Assembly: GCA_016840945.1 (NCBI GenBank)
Contig: JAEORJ010000033.1
Span: forward strand, 1-21,830
Length of the DNA stretch: 21,830 nt
Reading direction: 5' to 3'
Origin: Candidatus Gerdarchaeota archaeon
GTDB taxonomy: Archaea; Asgardarchaeota; Heimdallarchaeia; JABLTI01
This document shows, piece by piece, positions 1-7,686 of the stretch (the stretch's first letter is position 1; each line of letters opens with the position of its first letter). The position numbers and the translations under genes were made by a program. The notes below the pieces were generated by a model. The model was not told the DNA's origin, ran no database searches, and saw nothing but the letters and a program-made list of their open reading frames with translations.

Positions 1-501
1 GGGGATCCTACACCAAATTTGCACACAATTATTTCAGCATTAAAAGAGCTATCAAGTAATATTACTATTTTATGGAATTCAAACATGTATCAATCGTTAG
101 AAGCAACGAAATTATTATTGGAATTAATGGATTTCTGGCTTCCTGACTTCAAATTTTGGGATAATGGTTTTGCTAAAGAAATGTCTGGGGTGAATAATTA
201 TCGAGAGATTATAACTCGAAATCTTAAAATGGCTTATTTAGAGGGATCAGGGGAAATCCTAGTAAGGCATTTGATAATGCCTAATAGAGTTGATGAAGAC
301 ACAACACAAATTTTAGAATGGTGTGCAAAAGAAATTCCTCTTGCTATGATTAATTTAATGGATCAATATCACCCAGATTTTCTTATTAATCGCATGCCAG
401 ATAAGTATGCCATAATTAATCGTAGAATTACCGATAAGGAATGGAAAAAAGCTACAGAAAAAGCTGATGAATTAAATATCATCTGGAAGCCTGTTTCATA
501 A
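1..501 (+). CDS. Radical SAM protein, PflX-type (3' part only)
   Basis: The reading frame is open from base 1, so the gene begins outside the window and the 166 residues visible are its C-terminal half. The first residues, GDPTPNL, and later motifs VRHLIMPN (about residue 88) and MDQYHP (about 121) match PflX-type proteins (COG1313), relatives of the pyruvate-formate-lyase-activating enzymes. The CxxxCxxC motif that binds the 4Fe-4S cluster and SAM would lie upstream and cannot be checked. Family members are predicted radical-generating enzymes, but their substrate is generally not established. The TTG at 19 is not a credible start, because homology extends upstream of it. The gene ends about 30 bases before a convergent membrane-protein gene. 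Family assignment is fairly sure; function is unknown. Confidence 0.8.
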   Translation, partial: GDPTPNLHTIISALKELSSNITILWNSNMYQSLEATKLLLELMDFWLPDFKFWDNGFAKEMSGVNNYREIITRNLKMAYLEGSGEILVRHLIMPNRVDEDTTQILEWCAKEIPLAMINLMDQYHPDFLINRMPDKYAIINRRITDKEWKKATEKADELNIIWKPVS

Positions 502-502
502 A

Positions 503-518
503 TAAAAATAATAAAAAA
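503..518 (-). terminator. T-tract terminator (minus strand)
   Basis: Read on the minus strand, the bases just after the membrane-protein stop at 534 form a T-rich stretch with a run of six Ts. Archaeal RNA polymerase terminates on such U-rich tracts without needing a hairpin. It sits in the short gap between two convergent genes. This is an inference from composition only. Confidence 0.4.
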
Positions 519-533
519 GGAACGAATCCAATT

Positions 534-983
534 TTACTCTTTGATTTGTCTTCTGTTATACCAGAAAGCAAGTATCATTATAATAGTTAAACCAACAATT
601 TGACATAAAGCATATTGTGCAATTGGTTGTTGAACACCAAATAGCTCAACACCATTTAAAGTAGCGTATGTCAAATAATAGACTACAAAATAAATTGCAT
701 TAGTTATAGTTACCGATAGAAAAGGTGCGCGATAATCTCTAACGGTATAAGAATGCAATCGGAATAAAAATGCTTCAAATAATAATAATTCAGCATTAGT
801 CAAAATAAATACAGCTGCAATTGTCATAACAATATAAGCTATAAGATAATCATTACTAACTACATTTAGAATTTCTCGAGCATGGTAAATTATTGGCATT
901 TGAGAGAGCATGGCAAATCCTGTTAGGATTGCTAAAATCCCCATTGGTTTGCTGAGTCTCCATTGGATATTTAAGTTGGACAT
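534..983 (-). CDS. Small four-helix integral membrane protein, unknown function
   Basis: I do not recognise this 149-residue protein. Hydrophobicity shows four likely membrane helices at about residues 14-32, 46-70, 87-109 and 121-142, with a short basic C-terminal end (NRRQIKE). A charged segment between helices 2 and 3 (FRLHSYTVRDYRAP) is probably a cytoplasmic loop. No catalytic motif or metal site is obvious, and there is only one cysteine, near residue 127. The ATG at 983 is the first in-frame start, and an AT-rich region around 1000-1030 could hold its promoter. It is convergent with the radical SAM gene and separated from the engB/lhr pair by about 160 bases, so context gives no functional hint. 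Confidence 0.65.
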   Translation of the reverse strand: MSNLNIQWRLSKPMGILAILTGFAMLSQMPIIYHAREILNVVSNDYLIAYIVMTIAAVFILTNAELLLFEAFLFRLHSYTVRDYRAPFLSVTITNAIYFVVYYLTYATLNGVELFGVQQPIAQYALCQIVGLTIIMILAFWYNRRQIKE

Positions 984-1142
984 TATTATGACCTTTAGTT
1001 ATCGGTTAATTATACAATCTATAATAATAACTTTGTTAGTATGATTCGGATATTTCAAAAACATATTAAAAACATTTTCGGAGAGACTCAAATTAAACAT
1101 TTAAGAAGGAAAATAATAGGACAAACTAAATTAAATTTTTTT

Positions 1143-1763
1143 TTACTTTAGTTTGATGTACCGCTCAAATTTTTCCAGCCCACTAATTTTCAATCTCTTT
1201 CTTATAAGATCTCTTAAAGCATCGAGGTTGGCATCCTGTTTAGCACTAACGGATATCAATAATTCTTTACAATCATTAGGCAATGCTGCAAAATCAATGA
1301 GTTTTTTGAAATAGTTAATTGCTTCAGCAACCTCTTTACTAGTCACCTTGTCAATTTTGTTAAAAACAATAATGGGTTTTAAATTTAGATTAAATAGAAA
1401 TTGATATAGTTCTTGATCAATTGGGATGATGCCTTTATTTGATAATCGTTCAGAAACATCAATAATGCTCTTAGTATCAATCACTAAAATACACACAGGG
1501 ATATTCCTATAATTCTGTTCAAAAAATTCGATTATTTGATCTTTTATACGATCCTCATAGTCACTAGTTCTACTATGTATTTTGCCCCACCCTGGAACAT
1601 CTACTACTCTAAATTTAGTAGTAATCTCATATTCGTTTATTCTTCGTGTAGAACCGGGTTTTTTACCAATAGTAGGATTAACAGATGTTAGTTTGCTAAT
1701 CAATGAGCTTTTACCTGCATTAGGTCTGCCAACAAATGCTAAATACCAAGAAAATTCTTCCAT
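1143..1763 (-). CDS. engB: EngB/YihA-like GTP-binding protein
   Basis: A 206-residue TRAFAC-class GTPase with all G motifs visible: G1 GRPNAGKSS at 12-20, a G2 threonine at 39 in GSTR, G3 DVPGWG at 55-60, G4 NKID at 135-138 and G5 SVSAK at 171-175. The DVPGWG and GSTR signatures and overall length match EngB (YsxC/YihA), which in bacteria assists large-subunit ribosome assembly. Archaeal homologues exist, but their role is less certain. Compared with typical bacterial EngB there seems to be extra sequence between G3 and G4 (about residues 97-116). The start ATG is preceded at a normal distance by a Shine-Dalgarno-like CCGGAGT (1771-1777). It lies 38 bases downstream of lhr on the same strand and is probably co-transcribed with it. 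Confidence 0.8.
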   Translation of the reverse strand: MEEFSWYLAFVGRPNAGKSSLISKLTSVNPTIGKKPGSTRRINEYEITTKFRVVDVPGWGKIHSRTSDYEDRIKDQIIEFFEQNYRNIPVCILVIDTKSIIDVSERLSNKGIIPIDQELYQFLFNLNLKPIIVFNKIDKVTSKEVAEAINYFKKLIDFAALPNDCKELLISVSAKQDANLDALRDLIRKRLKISGLEKFERYIKLK

Positions 1764-1770
1764 AAAATAA

Positions 1771-1777
1771 ACTCCGG
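1771..1777 (-). promoter_or_regulatory. Ribosome binding site of the EngB-like gene
   Basis: On the minus strand this reads CCGGAGT, seven bases before the ATG at 1763. It supports that start codon and independent ribosome entry after the lhr stop. Confidence 0.5.
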
Positions 1778-1801
1778 TTAAATCCTACTTTAGTTTTTCT
1801 T

Positions 1802-4669
1802 TTAATCTCCCCAAAATGGTCGTGTTCTCGAGTATTCTTTTTCAGCTTTAATGATTTCAGAATAGAACTCATAATCATCTTTTGAGTAGCTATTTTGTAG
1901 CACTCTGCTAGCACTTGCAGGTCCTATACCTCTTGCAGCAAGGGCAATAATAGCTTTTTTACCCGAAGCAATTACTAAATCAGCACTTTTGTATCCTCGC
2001 TTCAAGATTTTCTCTTCATCAGGTTCAAGTTTTTCATGTCGTAAATGTTTCTTTAATATGGGCAATAGTTCATCATTATGTATTGAAACTGCTGCAATAT
2101 ATCTAGCGCCACATTTGGGGCATTTTGGTTTCTCATCAATATTCCCTACGGTGCTTATAACATTCCATTTTCCGCACCACATACAAATGAGTTTGATTTC
2201 TTTTTTATCTAATCTTTCTTGAACTTTCTGTGCTAGTTGTCTGTCAGGTTTTTCAGGTATAACAAATCCAGTAAATCGTAATTGATCCACACCTGATCTA
2301 GCTAATGGTGACATATCGTTAGTGGATTTTTTAGAAATGCTTTCAATGGTTATTTCTTGATTGTTGATTTTTTCTACAATCTCAATTGTTTTATCAATAT
2401 CCATCTTATCATGAATTAATTCATCTAAAGTTGCATCTGCAACTAAAGTGCCATCGTAAGCTCTAGCAATACGTCTGGGATGCATAGTACCATATTCCCA
2501 AGTTCCTTTAATGACACCAAACCGTTTAGCGATGTGCAAGAAACGCCATTCATACATCGTTGTTTGTGGTATGGTTCGTCTTAATAATTCCTCAACAAAT
2601 TCTCCCTTGATACTTCTAATTGCTCCTTCAAAATGTTCGGGTTTTAGGAAGTAAGGATAATTAAGTATGATACGATAAGCGTCAGTTCGTAAACCTACTG
2701 CACATGCAAATTTAGCCATTAATAGAGAACTAATCAATTGCCCAAGAGTTTTATTAACTTTAGATCCAAAATCACAATGAATAATGCAAATATCTGTACC
2801 AATGGTTTCGATCACAATTTTATCATTTGTGGGCATAGGATTATCTTTAGAGAAATGATCATAGAGATAGTTAATGATTTCCTGTTTTGCATCGTTATCT
2901 ATGTTATAATTTTTCAAAACGCTTTTAGCTAAAGAAGTATTGTCACTTTCAATGAATTTCTCCCATATACCTTTACGTATTTTTCCTACTTCTTGAGCAA
3001 CAGAGAAAGGAACGGGTATTAGTTCACCATCCCAAGCAGGAATTGCTCCAATAGGATTATGAACAGGTGCAACCTCAACACGCTCTTCAGTAACAGCTAA
3101 TATTTTCCAGGGAACACCTTTGACAATAAATATTGTACCGACTTCACCTGAAATTTGAACGAATTCATCATCTAATGAACCAACAATGCGATTTGTTGCT
3201 ACATCATATATTTTATATCTTTTAACATCTCGAATTGGGCTTAAATTATTAAAATAATAATGTAAGGTGTTTTTTCTTCTTGAGATAGTATTATCTTCAT
3301 ACCAAATATTTCCCAATTCTTTCATTAAATCAAGAAGTGCCCATAAATTCTGTTTTGAAAGATCTTTATATGGATACGAATTAGTAATCATTGAATAGAG
3401 CTCATCAAATTCAATAGGGCTATCTTCCATTAAAATGCCTGCTATCTGATGAGATAAAACTTCCCAAGGTTTCAGATGAGGAATAGGTGGTTCAAGTTCT
3501 TTAGCGAGAGCTTTTCGACCAATAACAGCTGATTCTAGAATATCTTCAGCATCAATAGTAATCAATATACCATTACTAGTTTTGCCAATATTATGACCGC
3601 TTCTACCTATTCTTTGTAAAAGAGGGGCTATTTCTCTACTTGACATCATTTGAACAACAGTATCAACACTTCCAATATCAATTCCTAGTTCAAGACTTGA
3701 TGTACAGATGATGGCTTTTAAATCACCATTCTTAAAACGATCCTCAGCTTCTTTTCTGACTGTTTTTGAGAGAGAACCATGATGGACACCAAATGGAAAA
3801 TTCGTTCCAATTAACCTCATTCTATTCCCTAATATTTCTGTGAATTGGCGTGTATTAGTAAAAACGAGCGTATGATTATGATTTTCTATTATATCAATTA
3901 CTTTTCTAGCACGAGCAGTTGCTTCTGGACTTGAGAAGATTTTCTCTGAAAGATCTTCATCATCTTGTGTTGGTTTGGGATATATTATTGAAAGGTTAAT
4001 TTCTTTAATGGTTGGTTCTTCCAATATTTTACATTGTCTATTTGGTCCAACCAGTAACTCTGCAACAAGATTAGGGTTGCCTACAGTAGCAGATAATCCA
4101 ATTCTCTGGAAGCTATTCTTACAAAATCGTTCGAGTCTTTCTAATGAAATGAAAAGTTGTGTCCCCCTCTTTGAATCGACTAATTCATGAATTTCATCAA
4201 TTATCACCCATTTAACATTTTTAAGATGCTCCCCTAAGCGCTTAGCAGTTAAAATTATTCCAAGGGTTTCAGGTGTGGTTATTAGCATATTAGGAGGCTC
4301 TAAAGTTTGTTTTCTGCGTTCACTTTGAGATGTATCTGAGTGGCGAATACCTGTTTTTATTCCTAATTGTTCTCCTATTTCAATAACTCGTTTGAAAATA
4401 TCTCTATTTAGAGCTCTAAGAGGTGTGATATAAAGAATATTCATACCAGGGATTTCTTTGCCAATTTTCTCTCTCTCACGAATATATTGCTCAAATACAG
4501 GCAAAACAGCAGCTTCGGTTTTTCCTGAACCGGTCGCACTGATGATTAAAGAATTCTCACCATCAAGTACTACAGGGAAAGCTAATTCTTGGATAGGAGT
4601 TAATTCTTCAAATCCAAGTCTAGCAATAACTTCACGCATTGCAGTACTAAATTTGCCTAAATTAAGCAT
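1802..4669 (-). CDS. lhr: Lhr-family superfamily 2 ATP-dependent helicase
   Basis: A 955-residue SF2 helicase. RecA domain 1 carries the Q-motif region (TPIQ, about 24-27), Walker A ATGSGKT (45-51), PTRELA-like TPLRAL (82-87), TTPETL (131-136), the Walker B box DEIH (158-161) and motif III SAT (about 194-196). RecA domain 2 ends with motif VI, QRIGRSGH, around residue 350. The long C-terminal half fits the winged-helix and Lhr-specific regions. Near the end a four-cysteine zinc site, CxxC...CxxC at 829/832 and 850/853, is followed by a helix-hairpin-helix-like GIGPASA. Archaeal Lhr proteins are 3'-5' DNA translocases linked to repair and recombination. The length and zinc site suit archaeal Lhr better than Hel308 or the longer bacterial Lhr. 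The GGAG element 9 bases upstream supports the ATG start. The promoter contains an inverted repeat. Confidence 0.9.
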   Translation of the reverse strand: MLNLGKFSTAMREVIARLGFEELTPIQELAFPVVLDGENSLIISATGSGKTEAAVLPVFEQYIREREKIGKEIPGMNILYITPLRALNRDIFKRVIEIGEQLGIKTGIRHSDTSQSERRKQTLEPPNMLITTPETLGIILTAKRLGEHLKNVKWVIIDEIHELVDSKRGTQLFISLERLERFCKNSFQRIGLSATVGNPNLVAELLVGPNRQCKILEEPTIKEINLSIIYPKPTQDDEDLSEKIFSSPEATARARKVIDIIENHNHTLVFTNTRQFTEILGNRMRLIGTNFPFGVHHGSLSKTVRKEAEDRFKNGDLKAIICTSSLELGIDIGSVDTVVQMMSSREIAPLLQRIGRSGHNIGKTSNGILITIDAEDILESAVIGRKALAKELEPPIPHLKPWEVLSHQIAGILMEDSPIEFDELYSMITNSYPYKDLSKQNLWALLDLMKELGNIWYEDNTISRRKNTLHYYFNNLSPIRDVKRYKIYDVATNRIVGSLDDEFVQISGEVGTIFIVKGVPWKILAVTEERVEVAPVHNPIGAIPAWDGELIPVPFSVAQEVGKIRKGIWEKFIESDNTSLAKSVLKNYNIDNDAKQEIINYLYDHFSKDNPMPTNDKIVIETIGTDICIIHCDFGSKVNKTLGQLISSLLMAKFACAVGLRTDAYRIILNYPYFLKPEHFEGAIRSIKGEFVEELLRRTIPQTTMYEWRFLHIAKRFGVIKGTWEYGTMHPRRIARAYDGTLVADATLDELIHDKMDIDKTIEIVEKINNQEITIESISKKSTNDMSPLARSGVDQLRFTGFVIPEKPDRQLAQKVQERLDKKEIKLICMWCGKWNVISTVGNIDEKPKCPKCGARYIAAVSIHNDELLPILKKHLRHEKLEPDEEKILKRGYKSADLVIASGKKAIIALAARGIGPASASRVLQNSYSKDDYEFYSEIIKAEKEYSRTRPFWGD

Positions 4670-4685
4670 TAAAAAAACTCCATGT

Positions 4686-4705
4686 AAATGACTATCGAGT
4701 CATTT
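4686..4705. repeat. Perfect 8-bp inverted repeat at the lhr promoter/start site
   Basis: AAATGACT, a four-base spacer ATCG, then AGTCATTT form a perfect inverted repeat beginning 17 bases before the lhr start codon. A TATA-like TTATATT on the minus strand lies near 4716-4722, so transcription would start about here. The repeat is placed where an operator, or a hairpin in the 5' leader, would act on lhr and engB expression. On the plus strand it is followed by a short T run, but no plus-strand gene ends here, so a terminator role is unlikely. Confidence 0.5.
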
Positions 4706-4775
4706 TTTAAATTACAATATAAGTTCGAATTTGCCAGATTACCGTACGAAGAAAAGCTAGATAGATTACTCTAAC

Positions 4776-4886
4776 CTATTCTTCCTCTTCACCTGATACT
4801 AAGTGATATCCTAAAGCTAAGAATCCTCCAAGGATTAATACTACATAAAGGATGTATAGAATTGTACTAGTGGCGATCATTTTCAT
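4776..4886 (-). CDS. Single-helix membrane microprotein (36 aa)
   Basis: A short open frame starting ATG-AAA-ATG at 4886 encodes 36 residues: a short N-terminal part, one strongly hydrophobic stretch (LYILYVVLILGGFLALG, about residues 10-26), then a polar tail ending in four glutamates (SGEEEE). Starting at the second ATG (4880) would give 34 residues. It lies alone in a 430-base gap between lhr and the methyltransferase. A TATA-like AAGGTATAATAAA on the minus strand near 4916-4930 sits at a distance consistent with its own promoter and a short leader. The clean pattern of one membrane helix plus an acidic tail makes a real gene more likely than chance, but no family is recognised and conservation is untested. 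It could be a small accessory subunit of a membrane complex. Confidence 0.5.
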   Translation of the reverse strand: MKMIATSTILYILYVVLILGGFLALGYHLVSGEEEE

Positions 4887-5108
4887 CAGTCTCTTTATTT
4901 GAGCAAAAAATCAATTTATTATACCTTAAAAACTCTTTCGTTATGATTGATTCAAGTGTTTTTTTCTCTTAAATATTTTCTATAGTTTCTAGATTTGTTA
5001 TAGAACATTAACTTTCAAATCTCAACTTGGGAAAGGTTTAACTTCAAATATTCAGATTATTACATAGTTGTTGATTCGATAGTAATTAGTATTTGGAAGT
5101 TGTTTTAC

Positions 5109-5882
5109 ATGCAAAAAGATTCAACAAAAGCATTTTCTGATAGAGTTAAGAATTATATAAAATATCGCCCTAAATACCCAAGTGAATTAATTGCAGAATT
5201 AAAAAAAGCTCGGGTTATAAATGAACAATCTGTGATAGCAGATATAGGCTCTGGAACAGGTTTTTTTACAGAGTTGTTATTATCAGCAACAAATGGTAAA
5301 GTATATGCCGTTGAACCAAATCTAGAGATGCGATTAGCTGCAGAGGAGTTGTTAGGTAGTAAATCAAATTTCGTAAGTGTTAATGGAACAGCTGAACAAA
5401 CAACAATAAAAGATGATACAGTTGATGTAATCGCAGTTGCACAAGCTTTTCATTGGTTTGATTTAACAAAAACCAAAGAAGAATTTCTTAGAATACTGAA
5501 GCCAGAAGGTTATTTAATATTAGTTTGGAATGAAAGATTGACAACAGGTATTCCATTTCAAGTTGAATATGAATTACTTTTGCAAACTTTTTGTACTGAA
5601 TATGAGAAACCTAGTTATCATAAAATCGCTCCCGAACAAATTAGAGAGTTTTATGATCAAAATAGTTATAGGGAATTTACTTGTTCGAATTTTCAAACTT
5701 TTAACTTTAGTGGATTACAAGGAAGATTGGAATCTTCATCTTATGCTCCTAAAAAAGAGGATCCTAGTTATGAGTCCTTAATTAACAATCTAAAAGAGAT
5801 TTTTGATAAATATCAAATTGATAACAAGGTTACTATGCAATATGAAACACAGATGTACTATGGAAAAATGAGTTGGTATTAG
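5109..5882 (+). CDS. Class I SAM-dependent methyltransferase
   Basis: A 257-residue methyltransferase of the Methyltransf_11 type. The SAM-binding glycine motif I is ADIGSGTGFF at about residues 44-53. The acidic residue ending strand 2 is in AVEPN (67-71), motif post-I is near DDTVDVIAVAQAFHWF (102-117) and motif III near LKPEGYLILVW (120-130). The N-terminal FSDRVKNYIKYRPKYP is common in small-molecule methyltransferases of this group and precedes the Rossmann fold. The substrate cannot be deduced. I chose the ATG at 5109 over the TTG at 5100 because it is the stronger start and loses nothing conserved. It is transcribed alone, with a T-tract terminator after its stop and a gap of about 200 bases before it that should hold its promoter. 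Confidence 0.85.
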   Translation: MQKDSTKAFSDRVKNYIKYRPKYPSELIAELKKARVINEQSVIADIGSGTGFFTELLLSATNGKVYAVEPNLEMRLAAEELLGSKSNFVSVNGTAEQTTIKDDTVDVIAVAQAFHWFDLTKTKEEFLRILKPEGYLILVWNERLTTGIPFQVEYELLLQTFCTEYEKPSYHKIAPEQIREFYDQNSYREFTCSNFQTFNFSGLQGRLESSSYAPKKEDPSYESLINNLKEIFDKYQIDNKVTMQYETQMYYGKMSWY

Positions 5883-5912
5883 AACATTAGTTTCGATTAT
5901 CTCTTAACATTA

Positions 5913-5930
5913 CTTTTTTTTCTTTTTTTT
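5913..5930 (+). terminator. T-tract terminator after the methyltransferase gene
   Basis: An almost pure T stretch (two runs of eight Ts split by one C) begins about 30 bases after the methyltransferase stop. It has the form of an intrinsic archaeal terminator and separates this gene from dinB. Confidence 0.6.
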
Positions 5931-5966
5931 CATAAATTAAATTACTATTCTCATGCTGGGTTTGTA

Positions 5967-7133
5967 ATGATTATTTATCAACAAGAGCAATCAAGTCCTA
6001 TCGAAACAACTGATACTAGGCAATTTATTTTTCATGTAGATCTTGATTGTTTTTATGCTGCAGTAGAAATGCGTGAAAACCCAGAATTAAAAGGTAAACC
6101 AATAATGGTTGGGGGAGATAAAGATACTAAACGAGGAGTAGTTACCACCTGCAATTATGAAGCACGTAAATTTGGCGTTCGATCTGGCATGTCTGCTAAA
6201 GAAGCAATTGAATTATGCCCTGAGATTATTTGTATTAGAAGAGGTAATTTTGATTTATATAGAGAAGTATCAGATAATATAATGGATATATTATCATCCT
6301 ATACAGACGAATTTAGAAGTGCTTCAATAGATGAAGCTTTTATGAATTTAACAGATGAGGTTGAGGAGGATTTTAATGGTTATCCCATACCTCTTGCTCA
6401 GGAAATAAAAAATGAGATTTTTGAAGCTGAAAAAATCACTTGTTCAATTGGTATTGGGCCAAATACTACTATTGCTAAAATAGCAACTGGTAGAAATAAA
6501 CCCGATGGAATTACTTATGTTCCCAGAGCTTCAATTAAGAAATTCCTTTATCCATTACCTGTAAAAGCTATAAGTGGTATAGGGCCAAAGTCAGCAGAAA
6601 GTTTGAAGCGAAGATACAATATTACTACTATAGGTCAAATTATAGAAATTGGCCCAGAACATGAAATGATTAGAAAATTTGGTCGTTTAGGATCATTTTT
6701 TTATAGAGTCGTTTCTGGCCAAGGTAGAACAATAATACAACCAAGTAGCTCTTTTGGAGTAAAATCAATTAGTAAAGGAAGGACTTTTCATGGGCAGTTA
6801 TTTGATGGTGAACAAGTTACAGCTGAACATATATTGCCAAATCTTATCTCTAGTGTACATGAAAGATTAACCAAGAAGAATTTCCGTTTTAAAACTATAA
6901 CACTTGAAGTGCGCTTGCAGGATAATTTTAAAACTGTTAATAGAAGCCGTTCTTTTCATGCTGCAAATGATGATATAGAAAGAATTCGAACAACTATCTA
7001 CGAAATATTAGATGAAATTAACAATGACTACAATAAACCAATTCTACGAAAAGTTGCTGTTCGTGTATCTAATTTTGTTAAAAGTGATCCTCAACAAAAA
7101 TCTATTACTGACTTTTTTCAAGATGTTTCTTAA
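5967..7133 (+). CDS. dinB: DNA polymerase IV, Y-family translesion polymerase
   Basis: A 388-residue Y-family polymerase of normal length. The catalytic carboxylates are visible in HVDLDCFY (D25, with Y30 at the steric-gate position) and SIDEAF (D122, E123). The fingers motif GVVTTCNYEARKFGVRSGM spans about 57-75. The helix-hairpin-helix AISGIGPKSAESL near residue 200 and a little-finger domain follow. The C-terminus QKSITDFF (377-384) is a canonical PCNA-interacting (PIP) box, as in archaeal Dpo4/DinB proteins, implying recruitment by the sliding clamp to stalled forks. The ATG at 5967 gives about 20 residues before the first conserved strand. The last 29 bases overlap the tail of the convergent PUA gene, so transcription of one may read into the other. 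Confidence 0.95.
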   Translation: MIIYQQEQSSPIETTDTRQFIFHVDLDCFYAAVEMRENPELKGKPIMVGGDKDTKRGVVTTCNYEARKFGVRSGMSAKEAIELCPEIICIRRGNFDLYREVSDNIMDILSSYTDEFRSASIDEAFMNLTDEVEEDFNGYPIPLAQEIKNEIFEAEKITCSIGIGPNTTIAKIATGRNKPDGITYVPRASIKKFLYPLPVKAISGIGPKSAESLKRRYNITTIGQIIEIGPEHEMIRKFGRLGSFFYRVVSGQGRTIIQPSSSFGVKSISKGRTFHGQLFDGEQVTAEHILPNLISSVHERLTKKNFRFKTITLEVRLQDNFKTVNRSRSFHAANDDIERIRTTIYEILDEINNDYNKPILRKVAVRVSNFVKSDPQQKSITDFFQDVS

Positions 7134-7629
7134 TTCCATGTCTAACCTTGACCGCAGTTCCTTTTTGAAAAGCTAACATGTATTTCCCTGAAAGTTGAGC
7201 TCTTCCTACAGCTAATAATTCATCATCTTCTGAAACAACAACCACTTCATCCTCAGGTAATATATCGGGATCAACCTTAACAACATGTTTAGCAAAAACA
7301 TTACGACCATCAGCAATAAACTCCTTGACTTCATTAAGGATCATAACTCTTCTTTTAGGGGCCTTAGTAGCACTAATAATTCTTTTAGCTCCAGAAAGTC
7401 CTAATGAATAAAGTCCATCTGTAGGTCTAATAGTAGCTAAACGTTCACCTTCAAAAATAACTTCTCGAATTTTCTTGGTATTTTTTGAGATAGTAATTTC
7501 GATACCTTCAGGTGCAAGAATGGTGTTAAACTCTGGGCCAAATTGGTATTGAGCAATAGCTTGTAATTGCCGTAGAACCCAAGCATCTGCTTTTATCATA
7601 TCTTTTTTCATCGTTAAATTACATCTCAT
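7105..7629 (-). CDS. Archaeal PUA-domain RNA-binding protein (COG1370-like)
   Basis: A 174-residue protein with a pre-PUA domain (about 10-85; motifs ADAWVLRQLQAIAQYQFG and DGLYSLGLSGAKRI) and a PUA domain (about 92-165; FIADGRNVFAKHVV, EVVVV, AVGRAQLSG, AVKVRHG). This arrangement matches archaeal stand-alone PUA proteins related to the C-terminal domains of archaeosine tRNA-guanine transglycosylase (TIGR00451/COG1370). Its RNA target is not known; binding to tRNA or rRNA is the reasonable expectation. It follows taw2 on the same strand after 57 bases, with a TATA-like ATTATATAGT between them, so it may also have its own promoter. Internal ATGs at residues 7 and 11 are alternative starts; neither has a clear ribosome binding site. 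Its 3' end overlaps dinB by 29 bases. Confidence 0.8.
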   Translation of the reverse strand: MRCNLTMKKDMIKADAWVLRQLQAIAQYQFGPEFNTILAPEGIEITISKNTKKIREVIFEGERLATIRPTDGLYSLGLSGAKRIISATKAPKRRVMILNEVKEFIADGRNVFAKHVVKVDPDILPEDEVVVVSEDDELLAVGRAQLSGKYMLAFQKGTAVKVRHGIKKHLEKSQ

Positions 7630-7686
7630 ATTAATTCGTGAACTGATTTTTTAGGTGTTTATTATTACTATATAATTCTAACCATT

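Noticed and set aside
984..1142. The 159-base gap between the membrane-protein gene and engB, examined for RNA genes or small frames
   Set aside because: Only AT-rich promoter-like sequence was seen; no tRNA-like fold, repeat or convincing frame.
1720..1914. A 64-codon minus-strand frame spanning the lhr-engB junction
   Set aside because: It overlaps both genes in another frame and has no recognisable domain; the junction is explained by the lhr stop and the engB ribosome binding site.
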